A program made the translations under genes and the position numbers. The notes beneath the pieces are model-generated. The model searched no databases. It had not been told where the DNA came from and saw nothing but the letters and a program-made list of their open reading frames with translations. Positions 16,821 to 25,000 of a stretch of 38,172 nt of DNA are shown piece by piece (position 1 is the first letter of the stretch; the number at the start of each line of letters is the position of its first letter). Source of the DNA: Actinomycetaceae bacterium (GTDB lineage Bacteria; Actinomycetota; Actinomycetes; Actinomycetales; Actinomycetaceae); the NCBI GenBank assembly GCA_015062745.1, contig SUUB01000010.1, positions 16,849-55,020 on the forward strand, in the 5' to 3' direction.

Positions 16821-18578
16821 TCAACGCAGAGCTCGATTGACAGCCGAGATAACGGCTTTGAAACTAGCGCGCATGGTGGACGGGTCAACTCCACAGCCCC
16901 ACAGGACCTGACCGTTGACCTCGCACTCCACGTAAGCCGCCGCCGTTGCGTCGCCGCCCTCCGATAGAGCATGCTCGGCGTAGTCGAGCACCCGCACCTC
17001 AATGCCCAGTTGTGACAGCGCGCTGACGAAAGCATCAATGGGGCCGTTACCGCGTGATGCGAGCGTATGCTCGGCGTCGCCGTCGGCGATGGTGGCTGTG
17101 AGCACGGAATGCTCGCCCTCGTCCCCGGCCGTCACCGTCGTGGCCAGCAGCCGGAAACGCCCCCACGGTTTCAAGCCCTGCGCGGAGGTGAAGGGAAGGT
17201 ACTCATCGGCGAAAATCTGCCACAAGTCGTCCGCAGTCACCTCTCCGCCGTACTGGTCCGTGTAACGCTGCACGATTCGAGACAGCTCAATCTGCATGCG
17301 GCGCGGCAGATCGAAATGCTTTGTGGTTGACATGAGGTAGGCGACGCCGCCCTTGCCGGACTGCGAATTGACCCGCACGACCGCCTCATAGGTACGACCG
17401 ACATCCTTCGGGTCGATCGGCAAATAGGGAACCTCCCACGGCACCGCAAGCTCATCACCGCCCGCGGCCTCAACCCGCTCCTGCCGGTCCGCGAATCCCT
17501 TCTTAATCGCATCCTGATGTGAACCCGAGAATGAGGTATACACCAGGTCACCGCCGTACGGTGTGCGCGGAGGCACATCCATGGATGTGCAGTGCTCGAC
17601 GGTACGCCGCACGCGGTCGATATCGGAGAGGTCCAGTTGCGGATCAACACCCTGACTGAACAGGTTCAACGCCATGGTCACCAGGTCGACATTGCCGGTG
17701 CGCTCCCCCTGCCCGAACAGGCACCCCTCAATGCGGTCGGCACCCGCCAGCATGGCCAACTCCGCCGTCGCAATCCCCGTACCACGGTCGTTATGGTTAT
17801 GCGCCGACAGTGCGATGTATTCACGCCGCGACAGATTTCGACTCATGTACTCGATCTGGTCGGCGTAAACATTCGGGGTGCAACGCTCCACCGTCGTCGG
17901 CAGATTCAGCACGATCTCCCGATCGGCCGCGGGCTGCCACACATCCATCACCGCCTCGCACACCTCCAAGGCGAAATCAAGTTCGGTATCAACGAAGATC
18001 TCCGGTGAATACTCGAATCCGGCAACCATGTCGTCGCCGAGGACCTTCTCCATGTAGGCAACGATTTCCTGTGTTCCGGAGACGGCAAGCTGCTTCGTGG
18101 CCTCCCGGTCATTATGAAAAACAACGCGGCGGAACACGGGCGATGTCGCATTGTAGAGGTGCACGGTCGCCCGCGGCAGCCCCTGCAAAGCGTCAATCGT
18201 CTTATGAATGATTTCCGGGCGGGACTGTGTCAGCACCGAGATCGTGACATCCTCCGGTACGGCGTTCTCCTCCACCAGCCAGCGGCAGAAGTCCAGATCC
18301 GCCTGGGATGCGGCCGGAAAACCGACTTCGATCTCCTTGAATCCCATCTCCACCAGCAGCTCGAACATCATCCGCTTGCGAGCAGGGTCCATTGGCTCGA
18401 TAAGCGCCTGGTTGCCGTCGCGCAGATCCGTTGACAGCCAGCGCGGCGCCTTTGTAATCCTCTTGTCCGGCCACTGCCTGTCCGGTAGACGCACCGGATT
18501 GACGTCAAGGAAGCTGCGGTACTTCCCAATGGGCATTGTGGTCGCGGTCTGCTGATTGTGGAATCCTTCGGTCTTCAT
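16821..18578 (-). CDS. leuA: 2-isopropylmalate synthase
   Basis: First committed enzyme of leucine synthesis: acetyl-CoA plus 2-oxoisovalerate gives 2-isopropylmalate. The 585-residue form is the long actinobacterial type (LeuA2). The TIM barrel shows STDLRDGNQ (49-57) with the catalytic Arg and metal Asp, GFPAASQADLDF, and the metal-binding HNHND at 260-264. GQGERTGNVD and a C-terminal leucine-sensing regulatory domain from about 430 follow. AGGAG lies five bases before ATG 18578. A leader peptide with four Leu codons and alternative hairpins lies just upstream, pointing to attenuation by leucine. In many actinobacteria leuA directly follows era; here four other genes lie between. Confidence 0.96.
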   Translation of the reverse strand: MKTEGFHNQQTATTMPIGKYRSFLDVNPVRLPDRQWPDKRITKAPRWLSTDLRDGNQALIEPMDPARKRMMFELLVEMGFKEIEVGFPAASQADLDFCRWLVEENAVPEDVTISVLTQSRPEIIHKTIDALQGLPRATVHLYNATSPVFRRVVFHNDREATKQLAVSGTQEIVAYMEKVLGDDMVAGFEYSPEIFVDTELDFALEVCEAVMDVWQPAADREIVLNLPTTVERCTPNVYADQIEYMSRNLSRREYIALSAHNHNDRGTGIATAELAMLAGADRIEGCLFGQGERTGNVDLVTMALNLFSQGVDPQLDLSDIDRVRRTVEHCTSMDVPPRTPYGGDLVYTSFSGSHQDAIKKGFADRQERVEAAGGDELAVPWEVPYLPIDPKDVGRTYEAVVRVNSQSGKGGVAYLMSTTKHFDLPRRMQIELSRIVQRYTDQYGGEVTADDLWQIFADEYLPFTSAQGLKPWGRFRLLATTVTAGDEGEHSVLTATIADGDAEHTLASRGNGPIDAFVSALSQLGIEVRVLDYAEHALSEGGDATAAAYVECEVNGQVLWGCGVDPSTMRASFKAVISAVNRALR

Positions 18579-18604
18579 CTTTGCTCCTGAAACAAGTGGT
18601 GGGC

Positions 18605-18640
18605 GACCGGCAAGAGAAAACCCGCGGCGGGGTGCCGGTC
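18605..18640 (-). promoter_or_regulatory. leuA attenuator hairpins
   Basis: On the minus strand GACCGGCA (18640-18633) and TGCCGGTC (18612-18605) form a perfect 8-bp stem. Inside it CCCG-CCG-CGGG (18631-18621) is followed by TTTTCTCT, resembling a short intrinsic terminator. The leader-peptide codons contain CCGCGACGGG, which can pair with CCCGCCGCGG (18631-18622) at nine of ten positions. The same segment can instead pair with CGCGGC in leader codons 2-4. These are mutually exclusive pairings of the kind used in amino-acid attenuators. Which one terminates has not been computed. Confidence 0.6.
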
Positions 18641-18687
18641 TAACGGATCCCGTCGCGGCTGGGAAGCAGGAGCAATGCCGCGCTCAT
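18640..18687 (-). CDS. leuL: leu operon leader peptide (attenuation)
   Basis: A 15-codon reading frame, MSAALLLLPSRDGIR, ends in TAG. Codons 5-8 are TTG CTC CTG CTT, four leucine codons in a row, the hallmark of a leucine-responsive leader peptide. It lies 61 bases before leuA, preceded by TAAGGT six bases upstream of the ATG (leaderless) and followed at once by the attenuator hairpins. Leader peptides ahead of leuA are known or predicted in other actinobacteria. Expected logic: when charged tRNA-Leu is scarce the ribosome stalls on codons 5-8, uncovering an antiterminator and permitting leuA expression. Confidence 0.85.
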   Translation of the reverse strand: MSAALLLLPSRDGIR

Positions 18688-18721
18688 GGTCCTACCTTAA
18701 GGGTTCGACGGCGGTTGTCCA
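18688..18721 (-). promoter_or_regulatory. Promoter of the leuL-leuA-recO-uppS unit
   Basis: TGGACA (18721-18716, five of six matches to TTGACA), a 16-base spacer and TAAGGT (18699-18694) form a plausible promoter. The -10 ends six bases before the leader-peptide ATG, so transcription would begin at or next to that codon. It is the best -35/-10 pair seen in the window. Confidence 0.6.
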
Positions 18722-18747
18722 GTCGCAACACCAGAATGTGGACGTCC

Positions 18748-18828
18748 GGGCCGCGTTCGGCCCGCGCCTGGACGGGCCGGTAGCGCGTCAGAGTGATCCG
18801 GGACGCGCACCCCGCGTTCGGCCCGCGC
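18748..18828. repeat. Hairpin and 17-bp direct repeat downstream of the kinase gene
   Basis: GGGCCG-CGTT-CGGCCC forms a 6-bp hairpin at 18748-18763. The sequence CCGCGTTCGGCCCGCGC occurs twice, at 18751-18767 and 18812-18828, 61 bases apart. Only the first copy has the full flanking stem. The hairpin lies after the kinase stop and before the leu promoter, so it may end the kinase transcript, but it lacks a T-tract. Confidence 0.55.
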
Positions 18829-18854
18829 ACAACCAGCCCCATGCCACCGGCGCA

Positions 18855-20576
18855 CTACGCTCCCGGAATCTCCAGGTCGGTCGGTTGGAGTCCTAGCTGG
18901 GCCTGCACCTGCTGCAGGCCCCGTCCAAACTCGGCGGCGGAGGCGGTGCGTCGGCGCGGGTTACGCGCCATTGCCTCCCGTAACACGCGCTGTAGGGTCG
19001 AATGTGCCGGTTCGGGCATGTCGAGCTCTATATCGGGCGGCTCCGAGCTCAGAACTCGTTCAATGTATTCACGCCGTGTCAGTTGCCCCTCCACACGGAA
19101 CGGCGCATGGCCCACCAATGCCGTGTATACGGTTGCAGCCAGCGAGTAGACATCCGCTTCAATCCCCGCATCCTGATTGTTAAGCACCTCCGGCGCCGCC
19201 CACGGCAGAGAGGCTCCCATTACCTCCCGACTGGAGGCGCCCACCAGGGTCGCAATGCCGAAATCACCCAGCAACGGGCGCCCGAAGGCCGAGTACAGTA
19301 CATTCGCCGGTTTAAGGTCATGGTGGGCAATACCGATCACATGTGCCGTGTGTACAGCACCGGCTATCTGCACTCCCATCTTGATCGCATCCGCCACTTC
19401 CAACGGACCGGTGGCGAGCCGTTCCGCCAATGACGGCAGCGGACAGTACTGCATCACAACATAGGGCTGCCCGGAGCGGGCGATATCAGCATCGTGAATC
19501 GAGACCACCGAGGGATGGCCGGATAGTTGCGCCATCAGATCCACCTCGTCGCGGAACTGTGATGTTCCGCCCTCCCCAAGGGAACGGCGCGAGAGCACCT
19601 TGATCGCCACCATCCGCTTCGGCAATTGCTCCTCGTATAGATAAACATCCGAGAAGCCTCCGGATCCCAGGTAGGAGACAAAACGAAAATCATCTATTTC
19701 CGGCGGGGCGGAGTGGGAACGACGCCCGTGCCGACCACCGCGCAGTGAATCGACGCCGAGGGCCTCAAGGCCCCAACTCCCGGTGATACGTGGATCCAGG
19801 TTCGCATCTTGTTCGGATTCATCCGGTGCCCCACTCATATCCGCCGCGTCCAGGGTCGGCGGCGACGCGAGGCCGGCAGCCACCTGTGGAGTGAGCACGT
19901 CGACCACGATTGCGGCCTGTTCCGGAGACGGGAAGGGAGAGGGCTGGGCAACCAGTGTCGCAGCGGCCCGCTCGGCACGTGGCAGCTGCGAGACGACCGC
20001 GTGCATCCGCGTCAGAGTCATGGCCGCCAACAACGTCTTTGAGGCGAGGACGAAGCGCTGCCCGGCACGAATCGGCATGGTCCACAGGTAGCCCGGAAGG
20101 TCGTAGCCCACATCGTCACGTTCCGGTACCCGGGCCACGCCGTCGTCGCTGTTCTCCAGGAGGCCGACCCCACCCGAGCTGACCGCGATCCACATCGGCA
20201 CCTCGTCGATCTTCGTTGCGATGAGACCCGCGATTTCTGGCTCGATGATGTTCTCCTGGTCGACGCCATAAATCGTCGCCTCGGCCGTGCGCCGCTGGAT
20301 ACCGCGCAGCACATCGCGCCATACGTCATGCACTGCCTGCACGCTGGGGCCTCCCGGATGTGCGTAGCGTAAAGCCTGAAAGGCGTCGATCATCATCCAG
20401 GTGGCTTCACGGGCGAGCGGGGTCTCGTTATCCGGGTCGGCCAACAGGAATACAGGTAACTCGGCGATCATTCCCTCGCCGCTTGCCGCCCTATCGGAAG
20501 TCGCCGCACCTCCCCACCTCACGACGACATCTGCCCATTCGCGCGAATTATCCATTGTGCCGTTATCCCGTGTCAC
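18855..20576 (-). CDS. Ser/Thr protein kinase with N-terminal degenerate PP2C-like domain
   Basis: A 573-residue soluble protein with no membrane segment. The C-terminal kinase domain (about 298-560) has the glycine loop LGSGGF (303-308), VAIK with Lys326, the catalytic loop HHDLKPANV with Asp420, Lys422 and Asn425, DFG (438-440) and APE (461-463), so it looks active. HRD is replaced by HHD, a non-RD type. The first 230 residues line up with the PP2C fold in order: LLADPDNE where ADGMGGH is expected, WIAVSSGGVGLLENSDDG for the GDSR strand, GQRFVLASKTLLAAMT for the SDGL motif. Metal-binding residues are lost, suggesting a pseudophosphatase. GTG 20576 overlaps the FHA gene by four bases; ATG 20555 is an alternative start. 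Confidence 0.88.
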   Translation of the reverse strand: MTRDNGTMDNSREWADVVVRWGGAATSDRAASGEGMIAELPVFLLADPDNETPLAREATWMMIDAFQALRYAHPGGPSVQAVHDVWRDVLRGIQRRTAEATIYGVDQENIIEPEIAGLIATKIDEVPMWIAVSSGGVGLLENSDDGVARVPERDDVGYDLPGYLWTMPIRAGQRFVLASKTLLAAMTLTRMHAVVSQLPRAERAAATLVAQPSPFPSPEQAAIVVDVLTPQVAAGLASPPTLDAADMSGAPDESEQDANLDPRITGSWGLEALGVDSLRGGRHGRRSHSAPPEIDDFRFVSYLGSGGFSDVYLYEEQLPKRMVAIKVLSRRSLGEGGTSQFRDEVDLMAQLSGHPSVVSIHDADIARSGQPYVVMQYCPLPSLAERLATGPLEVADAIKMGVQIAGAVHTAHVIGIAHHDLKPANVLYSAFGRPLLGDFGIATLVGASSREVMGASLPWAAPEVLNNQDAGIEADVYSLAATVYTALVGHAPFRVEGQLTRREYIERVLSSEPPDIELDMPEPAHSTLQRVLREAMARNPRRRTASAAEFGRGLQQVQAQLGLQPTDLEIPGA

Positions 20577-21277
20577 TGTGCATCGTCGTACGACGACGGG
20601 TCCTCCAGCTTGTAGAGGTCCTCGGCGGAGACGAGCCGGGTTGCCACCGCGTGCTCAACAAGACGGGCTCGCCGATTAACCGCGAGCTTGTCCGGGCCTC
20701 CGTGCAGACCTCGCACGCCGTGCCGGGTGAGCTTGTCGCAAACATGGTCGAGTTTGCGGTTGAAACGCGTCAACGGCCACCCCAACCGATCCGCTGCCGC
20801 CTGTGAGGATGGGATCGACGCCGTTGTACCACGCCCGTTCAGCAGGGGTTCGGCCAAGGCCAGAACGAGAAGCCGTTGCGATGGTGTCAGCGACACCGGT
20901 CCGATAGTTGTTTCTCCTGAGTCTGAGGTCTCCGCCACGGCGGAAGGGGCATACGCCGGCTGATCATTGACCAGGCGCATCTCATAGGTCGTGGGACCGG
21001 CGGTGAACAAGAGCGTCGTCTCCGCGTACACGAGCGGCAGTCGCCCGCCCGCCTGCAGGAACGCCTGCGTCACTCCGTCCTTATCCGCCAGCGTGGCCGA
21101 TAGGCGGGAGCCGATATTGTCGATCCACCACATGCCGTCCTGGAAGGTGATGAGCAGGAAACGCCGGTGCAGGTACTGATTATCGTCCAGTTCCAGCTGT
21201 CCCTCCCTGCCGATGAGGAAGGACTCCGCCGGATCGATATGGAACCACTCTCCGCAGAACTCCAACGCCAAACTCAT
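20573..21277 (-). CDS. FHA-like domain protein with C-terminal winged helix
   Basis: A 234-residue protein. Residues 1-100 look like an FHA phosphothreonine-binding fold. FLIGREG contains the conserved Gly-Arg, YLHRRF corresponds to the SxxH region, and MWWIDNIGS to the strand ending in N-x-G-S. The serine of SxxH is missing, so binding may be altered. Residues 125-225 resemble a winged-helix region: LTPSQRLLVLALAEPLL, QAAADRLGWPLTRFNRKLDHVCDKL and GVRGLHGGPDKLAVNRRARLVEHAV. It overlaps the PP2C gene and the kinase gene by four bases each. Inference: it connects phosphorylation by the kinase to DNA or protein binding. Confidence 0.78.
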   Translation of the reverse strand: MSLALEFCGEWFHIDPAESFLIGREGQLELDDNQYLHRRFLLITFQDGMWWIDNIGSRLSATLADKDGVTQAFLQAGGRLPLVYAETTLLFTAGPTTYEMRLVNDQPAYAPSAVAETSDSGETTIGPVSLTPSQRLLVLALAEPLLNGRGTTASIPSSQAAADRLGWPLTRFNRKLDHVCDKLTRHGVRGLHGGPDKLAVNRRARLVEHAVATRLVSAEDLYKLEDPSSYDDAQ

Positions 21278-22122
21278 AATGAATCGACACTCCCCAGCGT
21301 CACAACCGTGATATTGTCACGGCCTCCGTGCGAGACAGCCACATCGCGCAGCGCGAAGACGAGCGCTTCCAAGGACTCGCCGGACAGGTCCTCGATAACG
21401 GCAGTGATCTGGCTGTCGGTGAGGGTATCGGTCAACCCGTCGGAACATACGAGCAGTACGTCGCCCGGAACCGTTGACAGATACCCGACTTCCGGCTCGG
21501 GATCGTCGTCGGACTCCGGGGCGTCGTATATCCCGATCGCCCTTGTGATCACATGTCGACGCGGATGACGATGCGCCTCGGCCTCGGTGAGTTCACCGCA
21601 GTCAACCAGCTCCTGCACCAGCGAATGATCCTTGGTCAGGCGCACCAATTGCCCCTGCCGCCATAGATACACACGTGAATCACCGATATGGAACACCAGC
21701 CAGTGACCGCCGAGCCGGTTATCGTCCGCGGTAGAGCCGGTCGCAATGGAGGGCACCGTGCCATCGGGGGCCTCCGGGCAATACACGGCACCGGCCAGGG
21801 TGGTACCGGCACCCGGCTGTGCACCGATTCGCGTCTCGGTGGTCTCGCCAATATCCCCTTCCACCATTTCGACGATCGACTTCCGGGCACCAGTGAGCTG
21901 CTGGCGCAGCGACGCGACACGCTCGGTATCCGTGGTGAGCTCCGCCCAATCAACTGCGGCCAGCGCCCCGATTACCACCTCGGCGGCTCTGTCACCGACG
22001 AGGTGTCCGCCCATCCCGTCCGCGACGGCCACCAGGTTCTGGTGGAGTAGATAGCGGTCCTCGTTACGGCTGCGTACGCGTCCGACGTCGGTGACGCCGG
22101 CACTACTCAGGCTCAAGACCAT
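21274..22122 (-). CDS. PP2C-family protein Ser/Thr phosphatase
   Basis: Metal-dependent phosphatase of 282 residues with the full motif set: RSRNEDR (18-23), VADGMGGHLVGDRA (33-46), GTTLAGAVY, VFHIGDSRVYLW, TKDHSLVQELV, ITRAIG, DVLLVCSDGLTDTL and GRDNITVVTL. It is cytoplasmic, with no membrane anchor. I choose ATG 22122 because the conserved fold begins there and TAGAGT lies seven bases upstream as a leaderless -10. ATG 22149 in the same frame is an alternative. A much longer open frame upstream has no family similarity. It is the first gene of the PP2C-FHA-kinase unit and the natural antagonist of that kinase. Confidence 0.93.
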   Translation of the reverse strand: MVLSLSSAGVTDVGRVRSRNEDRYLLHQNLVAVADGMGGHLVGDRAAEVVIGALAAVDWAELTTDTERVASLRQQLTGARKSIVEMVEGDIGETTETRIGAQPGAGTTLAGAVYCPEAPDGTVPSIATGSTADDNRLGGHWLVFHIGDSRVYLWRQGQLVRLTKDHSLVQELVDCGELTEAEAHRHPRRHVITRAIGIYDAPESDDDPEPEVGYLSTVPGDVLLVCSDGLTDTLTDSQITAVIEDLSGESLEALVFALRDVAVSHGGRDNITVVTLGSVDSL

Positions 22123-22277
22123 GGGATCAACTCTACGCGATGGCACCATTTCCGACGAGTGTCGCCCAGCAACAGTGACCGGCATATCTCCCTTCGTCGG
22201 CCCGGCGCACGTCCGCAACAAGAAGCGTGCAAGACCCGGCGCCGGATCCGGGCGTACGCGCTGACCTGCGAACCGGG

Positions 22278-24068
22278 CTAGAACAGAGCCGGGAAGGGCC
22301 CCCAATAGGCCAACGCAAAGATAAGCGTCACTTGGCCGATTAAGCTCACCGCGATAACCGCATGGCCCAAGGCGTTGACTCGCCCGTGCTCCTTTCGCCT
22401 CTCTCCCTTCGCGGCAGGCCGCTGACCGTGCAAGCGACCGCGATACCGCGCCTCCTGCCAGGCGTACGGCACACGAACAACACACCAGGCCGAGGTGAGC
22501 GCCAAGAGCTGCACCGCCAGCCATCCGCCCTGCACGATCCACCTGTTCTGTTGGTAGGAGGTGGCCAGCGTCGCCACAGCTACCACATAGGTGAAAATCG
22601 CTACCCACGCCGCCACGACCGCGATTGACGCAAGATAGACCGTCCCGCCGCAGCCGCCGGTATCGGCGAGTCGCCGCCCAGCAATACGGAGTCTGCCGAT
22701 CAGCCCCAGCAGTGCGCCGACCGCTGTCAGTGCCACGCCGACCACTAAGATGATCAGAGCCGCCTGGCCGGATGCGAACCAGTGGGTGCGACCAACATCA
22801 CCGGCCACATAGTCCTGTTTCGGCTGTGCTCCCGCCACCTGCGGCAGGGCTGCCGCGGTGTCCGGCATGCCATTGATCCAATCTGCGGTGTCTCGCATGG
22901 CCTCGGCCAGGAGCGTTCCCGCCACCTTCAAACCGTGGTCGGCGTCGGCGTAATACCTCACCGTCAAATGGGTGTTATTGGCGACGGCGAGGTCCTCACG
23001 CATCTCCAACGGCCCCTGTACCGTCGGCATGGACATATCGCCCGTGCCATACAGCATGAGCACCGGCATCGTCATCTGCTGCTGGTACACGGACACGTCG
23101 AAGTCAATGTAATCGAAGACATCGTCGCCGAAGTCCTGTCCAATGAGCCTCGGGATCGCATTGATTATCTGGATAGGCGCGCCGAGATTACGCAGATAGT
23201 TGTCGGCCGCCAGCGCCCCCTGCTGTCGTATCGGTAAAACGGGAGCCGAGACGAGGACAACGAAACTGACGCTGTCGATTTTTGTCACCGCCACGATAGG
23301 GGCGACGAAGCAACCTTCGGAGACGCCATAGAGTCCGGAGCGGCGTGGATCGACTTCATCAAGGGACAGCAAATAGTCGTAGGCGTCCTCGTAATCCTTC
23401 GCCAGCGCCTCATAATCGCGATGTGTCGTGGTGTAGTTGTCTACACGCTTCTCCGGTACCAGGGTGACGATGCCGGTAGAGGCGATCTGTTCACTCTCCC
23501 GGGCAAAACTTCGGTAAGAGGCCGTGCCCGTCCCGTGAATGAAGACAACGCCCGGCGCGAGCCCTTCCACTCCCACCGGCCTCTTCACCGTTGCCGGCAA
23601 GGTTGTACCGTCACGCATCGTCAGCTCGACGACGCTCGTCTCAACGGTGTAGGTTCCGACCTCGGCAGTCGGCGTGGTTGTGGTGATGGTCGTATCCGAT
23701 GTCTCCGGCACAATCATGGCGCGCATGGGTTGCGGGTTCCATCCGGGACCGGCCCAGACTCCCCACATGCCGAGAATCAATACGAACAGTGCCCAGCTCG
23801 TCAGGCGAGGATGCCGGTTGGAGAACCGGCGCACGAAGCCGCGTCGTCGGCCGGTGACCCCGCCGGATGGTACGAGGTCATCCGAGTGCGCAGGCTCACC
23901 GGGGGGCACGCTCATTCCAGATGGTGCGGATGAGACGCCACGCTGTGCCGCTTCGGTAGGACCAACCGGCTTCTCTACCGCTTCCCTTGCTTGTGCCGAC
24001 GTCGAATCGGGGACCGTGGCGTGGCTGCTTTCCGCCTCTTCGGAGGAATTGCGCCTGCCCTTAGCCAT
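22278..24068 (-). CDS. Membrane-anchored alpha/beta hydrolase with C-terminal membrane domain
   Basis: A 596-residue protein with an uncommon layout. About 88 polar residues lie inside, then TM1 (90-108), then an external alpha/beta hydrolase domain. The domain has the oxyanion segment FIHGTG (177-182), nucleophile Ser250 in GVSEG, Asp344 in YGTGDMS and His378 in ADHG, so a full catalytic triad. Four further membrane segments lie at about 434-458, 476-502, 514-532 and 567-589. The substrate is unknown; an extracellular ester or peptide is inferred. Its ATG shares one base with the era stop (TAATG), so it is read with era, and PP2C follows after 155 bases. Confidence 0.85.
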   Translation of the reverse strand: MAKGRRNSSEEAESSHATVPDSTSAQAREAVEKPVGPTEAAQRGVSSAPSGMSVPPGEPAHSDDLVPSGGVTGRRRGFVRRFSNRHPRLTSWALFVLILGMWGVWAGPGWNPQPMRAMIVPETSDTTITTTTPTAEVGTYTVETSVVELTMRDGTTLPATVKRPVGVEGLAPGVVFIHGTGTASYRSFARESEQIASTGIVTLVPEKRVDNYTTTHRDYEALAKDYEDAYDYLLSLDEVDPRRSGLYGVSEGCFVAPIVAVTKIDSVSFVVLVSAPVLPIRQQGALAADNYLRNLGAPIQIINAIPRLIGQDFGDDVFDYIDFDVSVYQQQMTMPVLMLYGTGDMSMPTVQGPLEMREDLAVANNTHLTVRYYADADHGLKVAGTLLAEAMRDTADWINGMPDTAAALPQVAGAQPKQDYVAGDVGRTHWFASGQAALIILVVGVALTAVGALLGLIGRLRIAGRRLADTGGCGGTVYLASIAVVAAWVAIFTYVVAVATLATSYQQNRWIVQGGWLAVQLLALTSAWCVVRVPYAWQEARYRGRLHGQRPAAKGERRKEHGRVNALGHAVIAVSLIGQVTLIFALAYWGPFPALF

Positions 24069-25000
24069 TAAAAGCCCAGCCGTCCCAATTTCTTCGGGTC
24101 ACGTTGCCAATCTTTAGTCACTTTGACGTGCGTTGCAAGGTAGACGCGCGTGCCGAGTAAACGTTCGATGCCGGAGCGGGCGTCCCGTCCGATCTGTGCC
24201 AAGCGGGCGCCGCGCCGCCCGATGACAATTCCCTTCTGAGAATCGCGCTCGACGTGTAGGTTCGCGTGAATGCGCACCAATGGCCGCTGGTCGGGCGCTC
24301 CGGGTGCGGCTGGCTCCTCCTCCATCTCCTCAATGGTGACCGCCAATGAGTGCGGCAGCTCGTCCCGCAACTCTTCCAAAGCGGCTTCTCGGATCAGCTC
24401 GGCGATAAGCGTCTCCTCCGATTCGTCGGTGATCGCATCGAGTGGATACAGCGGAGGCGACAGGGGCATGCGCTTAATGAGGAGTTCGCGCAGCACATCT
24501 ACCTGCTCACCACTGACCGCACTAACCGGCACGATCTCATCAAAGTCGGCCATCTCATCGACCGCTAGCAGATGCTCCGCCAGTGCCTGCGGCCCCACCA
24601 GGTCGCTTTTCGTCACGGCGGCGATGATACTCGCGCGGGTTTGCCGTACGAGGTCGAGCAAGAACCGATCTCCCGGCCCTATCTGCTCGTTGGCAGGAAG
24701 GCAGAGCACAACTACCTCCACATCCGCTAGTGACTCCCGAACCATGTCATTGAGTCGTTCACCGAGCAGAGTGCGTGGACGGTGCAGTCCGGGCGTATCG
24801 ACGAGGACAACCTGACCGGAGGAGTCGTTGACGACGGCGCGTATAACCCGGCGGGTCGTCTCTGGCCGGGCAGACGTGATGGCAACTTTCTGACCGACGA
24901 GGGCGTTGGTCAATGTCGACTTTCCGGCGTTGGGCCGACCGACAATACAGGCGAAACCGGCGCGGAAATCCTCCGGCCAGTCAGTGATGAGTTCACTCAT
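24068..25000 (-). CDS. era: GTPase Era
   Basis: Essential GTPase that binds the 3' end of 16S rRNA and checks 30S assembly. The 310 residues show G1 GRPNAGKS (21-28), the G3 motif VDTPGLHRP, G4 TKSD, and the C-terminal KH domain with VERDSQKGIVIGRRGARLAQIG. An insert rich in Glu and Pro (MEEEPAAPGAPDQRP) lies just before the KH core. It overlaps corC by four bases and the downstream hydrolase by one, within the phoH-ybeY-corC-era run. Confidence 0.97.
   Translation of the reverse strand: MSELITDWPEDFRAGFACIVGRPNAGKSTLTNALVGQKVAITSARPETTRRVIRAVVNDSSGQVVLVDTPGLHRPRTLLGERLNDMVRESLADVEVVVLCLPANEQIGPGDRFLLDLVRQTRASIIAAVTKSDLVGPQALAEHLLAVDEMADFDEIVPVSAVSGEQVDVLRELLIKRMPLSPPLYPLDAITDESEETLIAELIREAALEELRDELPHSLAVTIEEMEEEPAAPGAPDQRPLVRIHANLHVERDSQKGIVIGRRGARLAQIGRDARSGIERLLGTRVYLATHVKVTKDWQRDPKKLGRLGF

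Noticed and set aside
18579..18854. T-box riboswitch upstream of leuA
   Set aside because: No T-box antiterminator motif is present; the Leu-codon leader peptide explains the region better.
21274..22608. PP2C gene extended to a 444-residue product
   Set aside because: The extra 162 residues are Arg/Gly/Ala-rich without PP2C similarity and run into the end of the hydrolase gene; the fold starts at MVLSLSSAGVTDVG.
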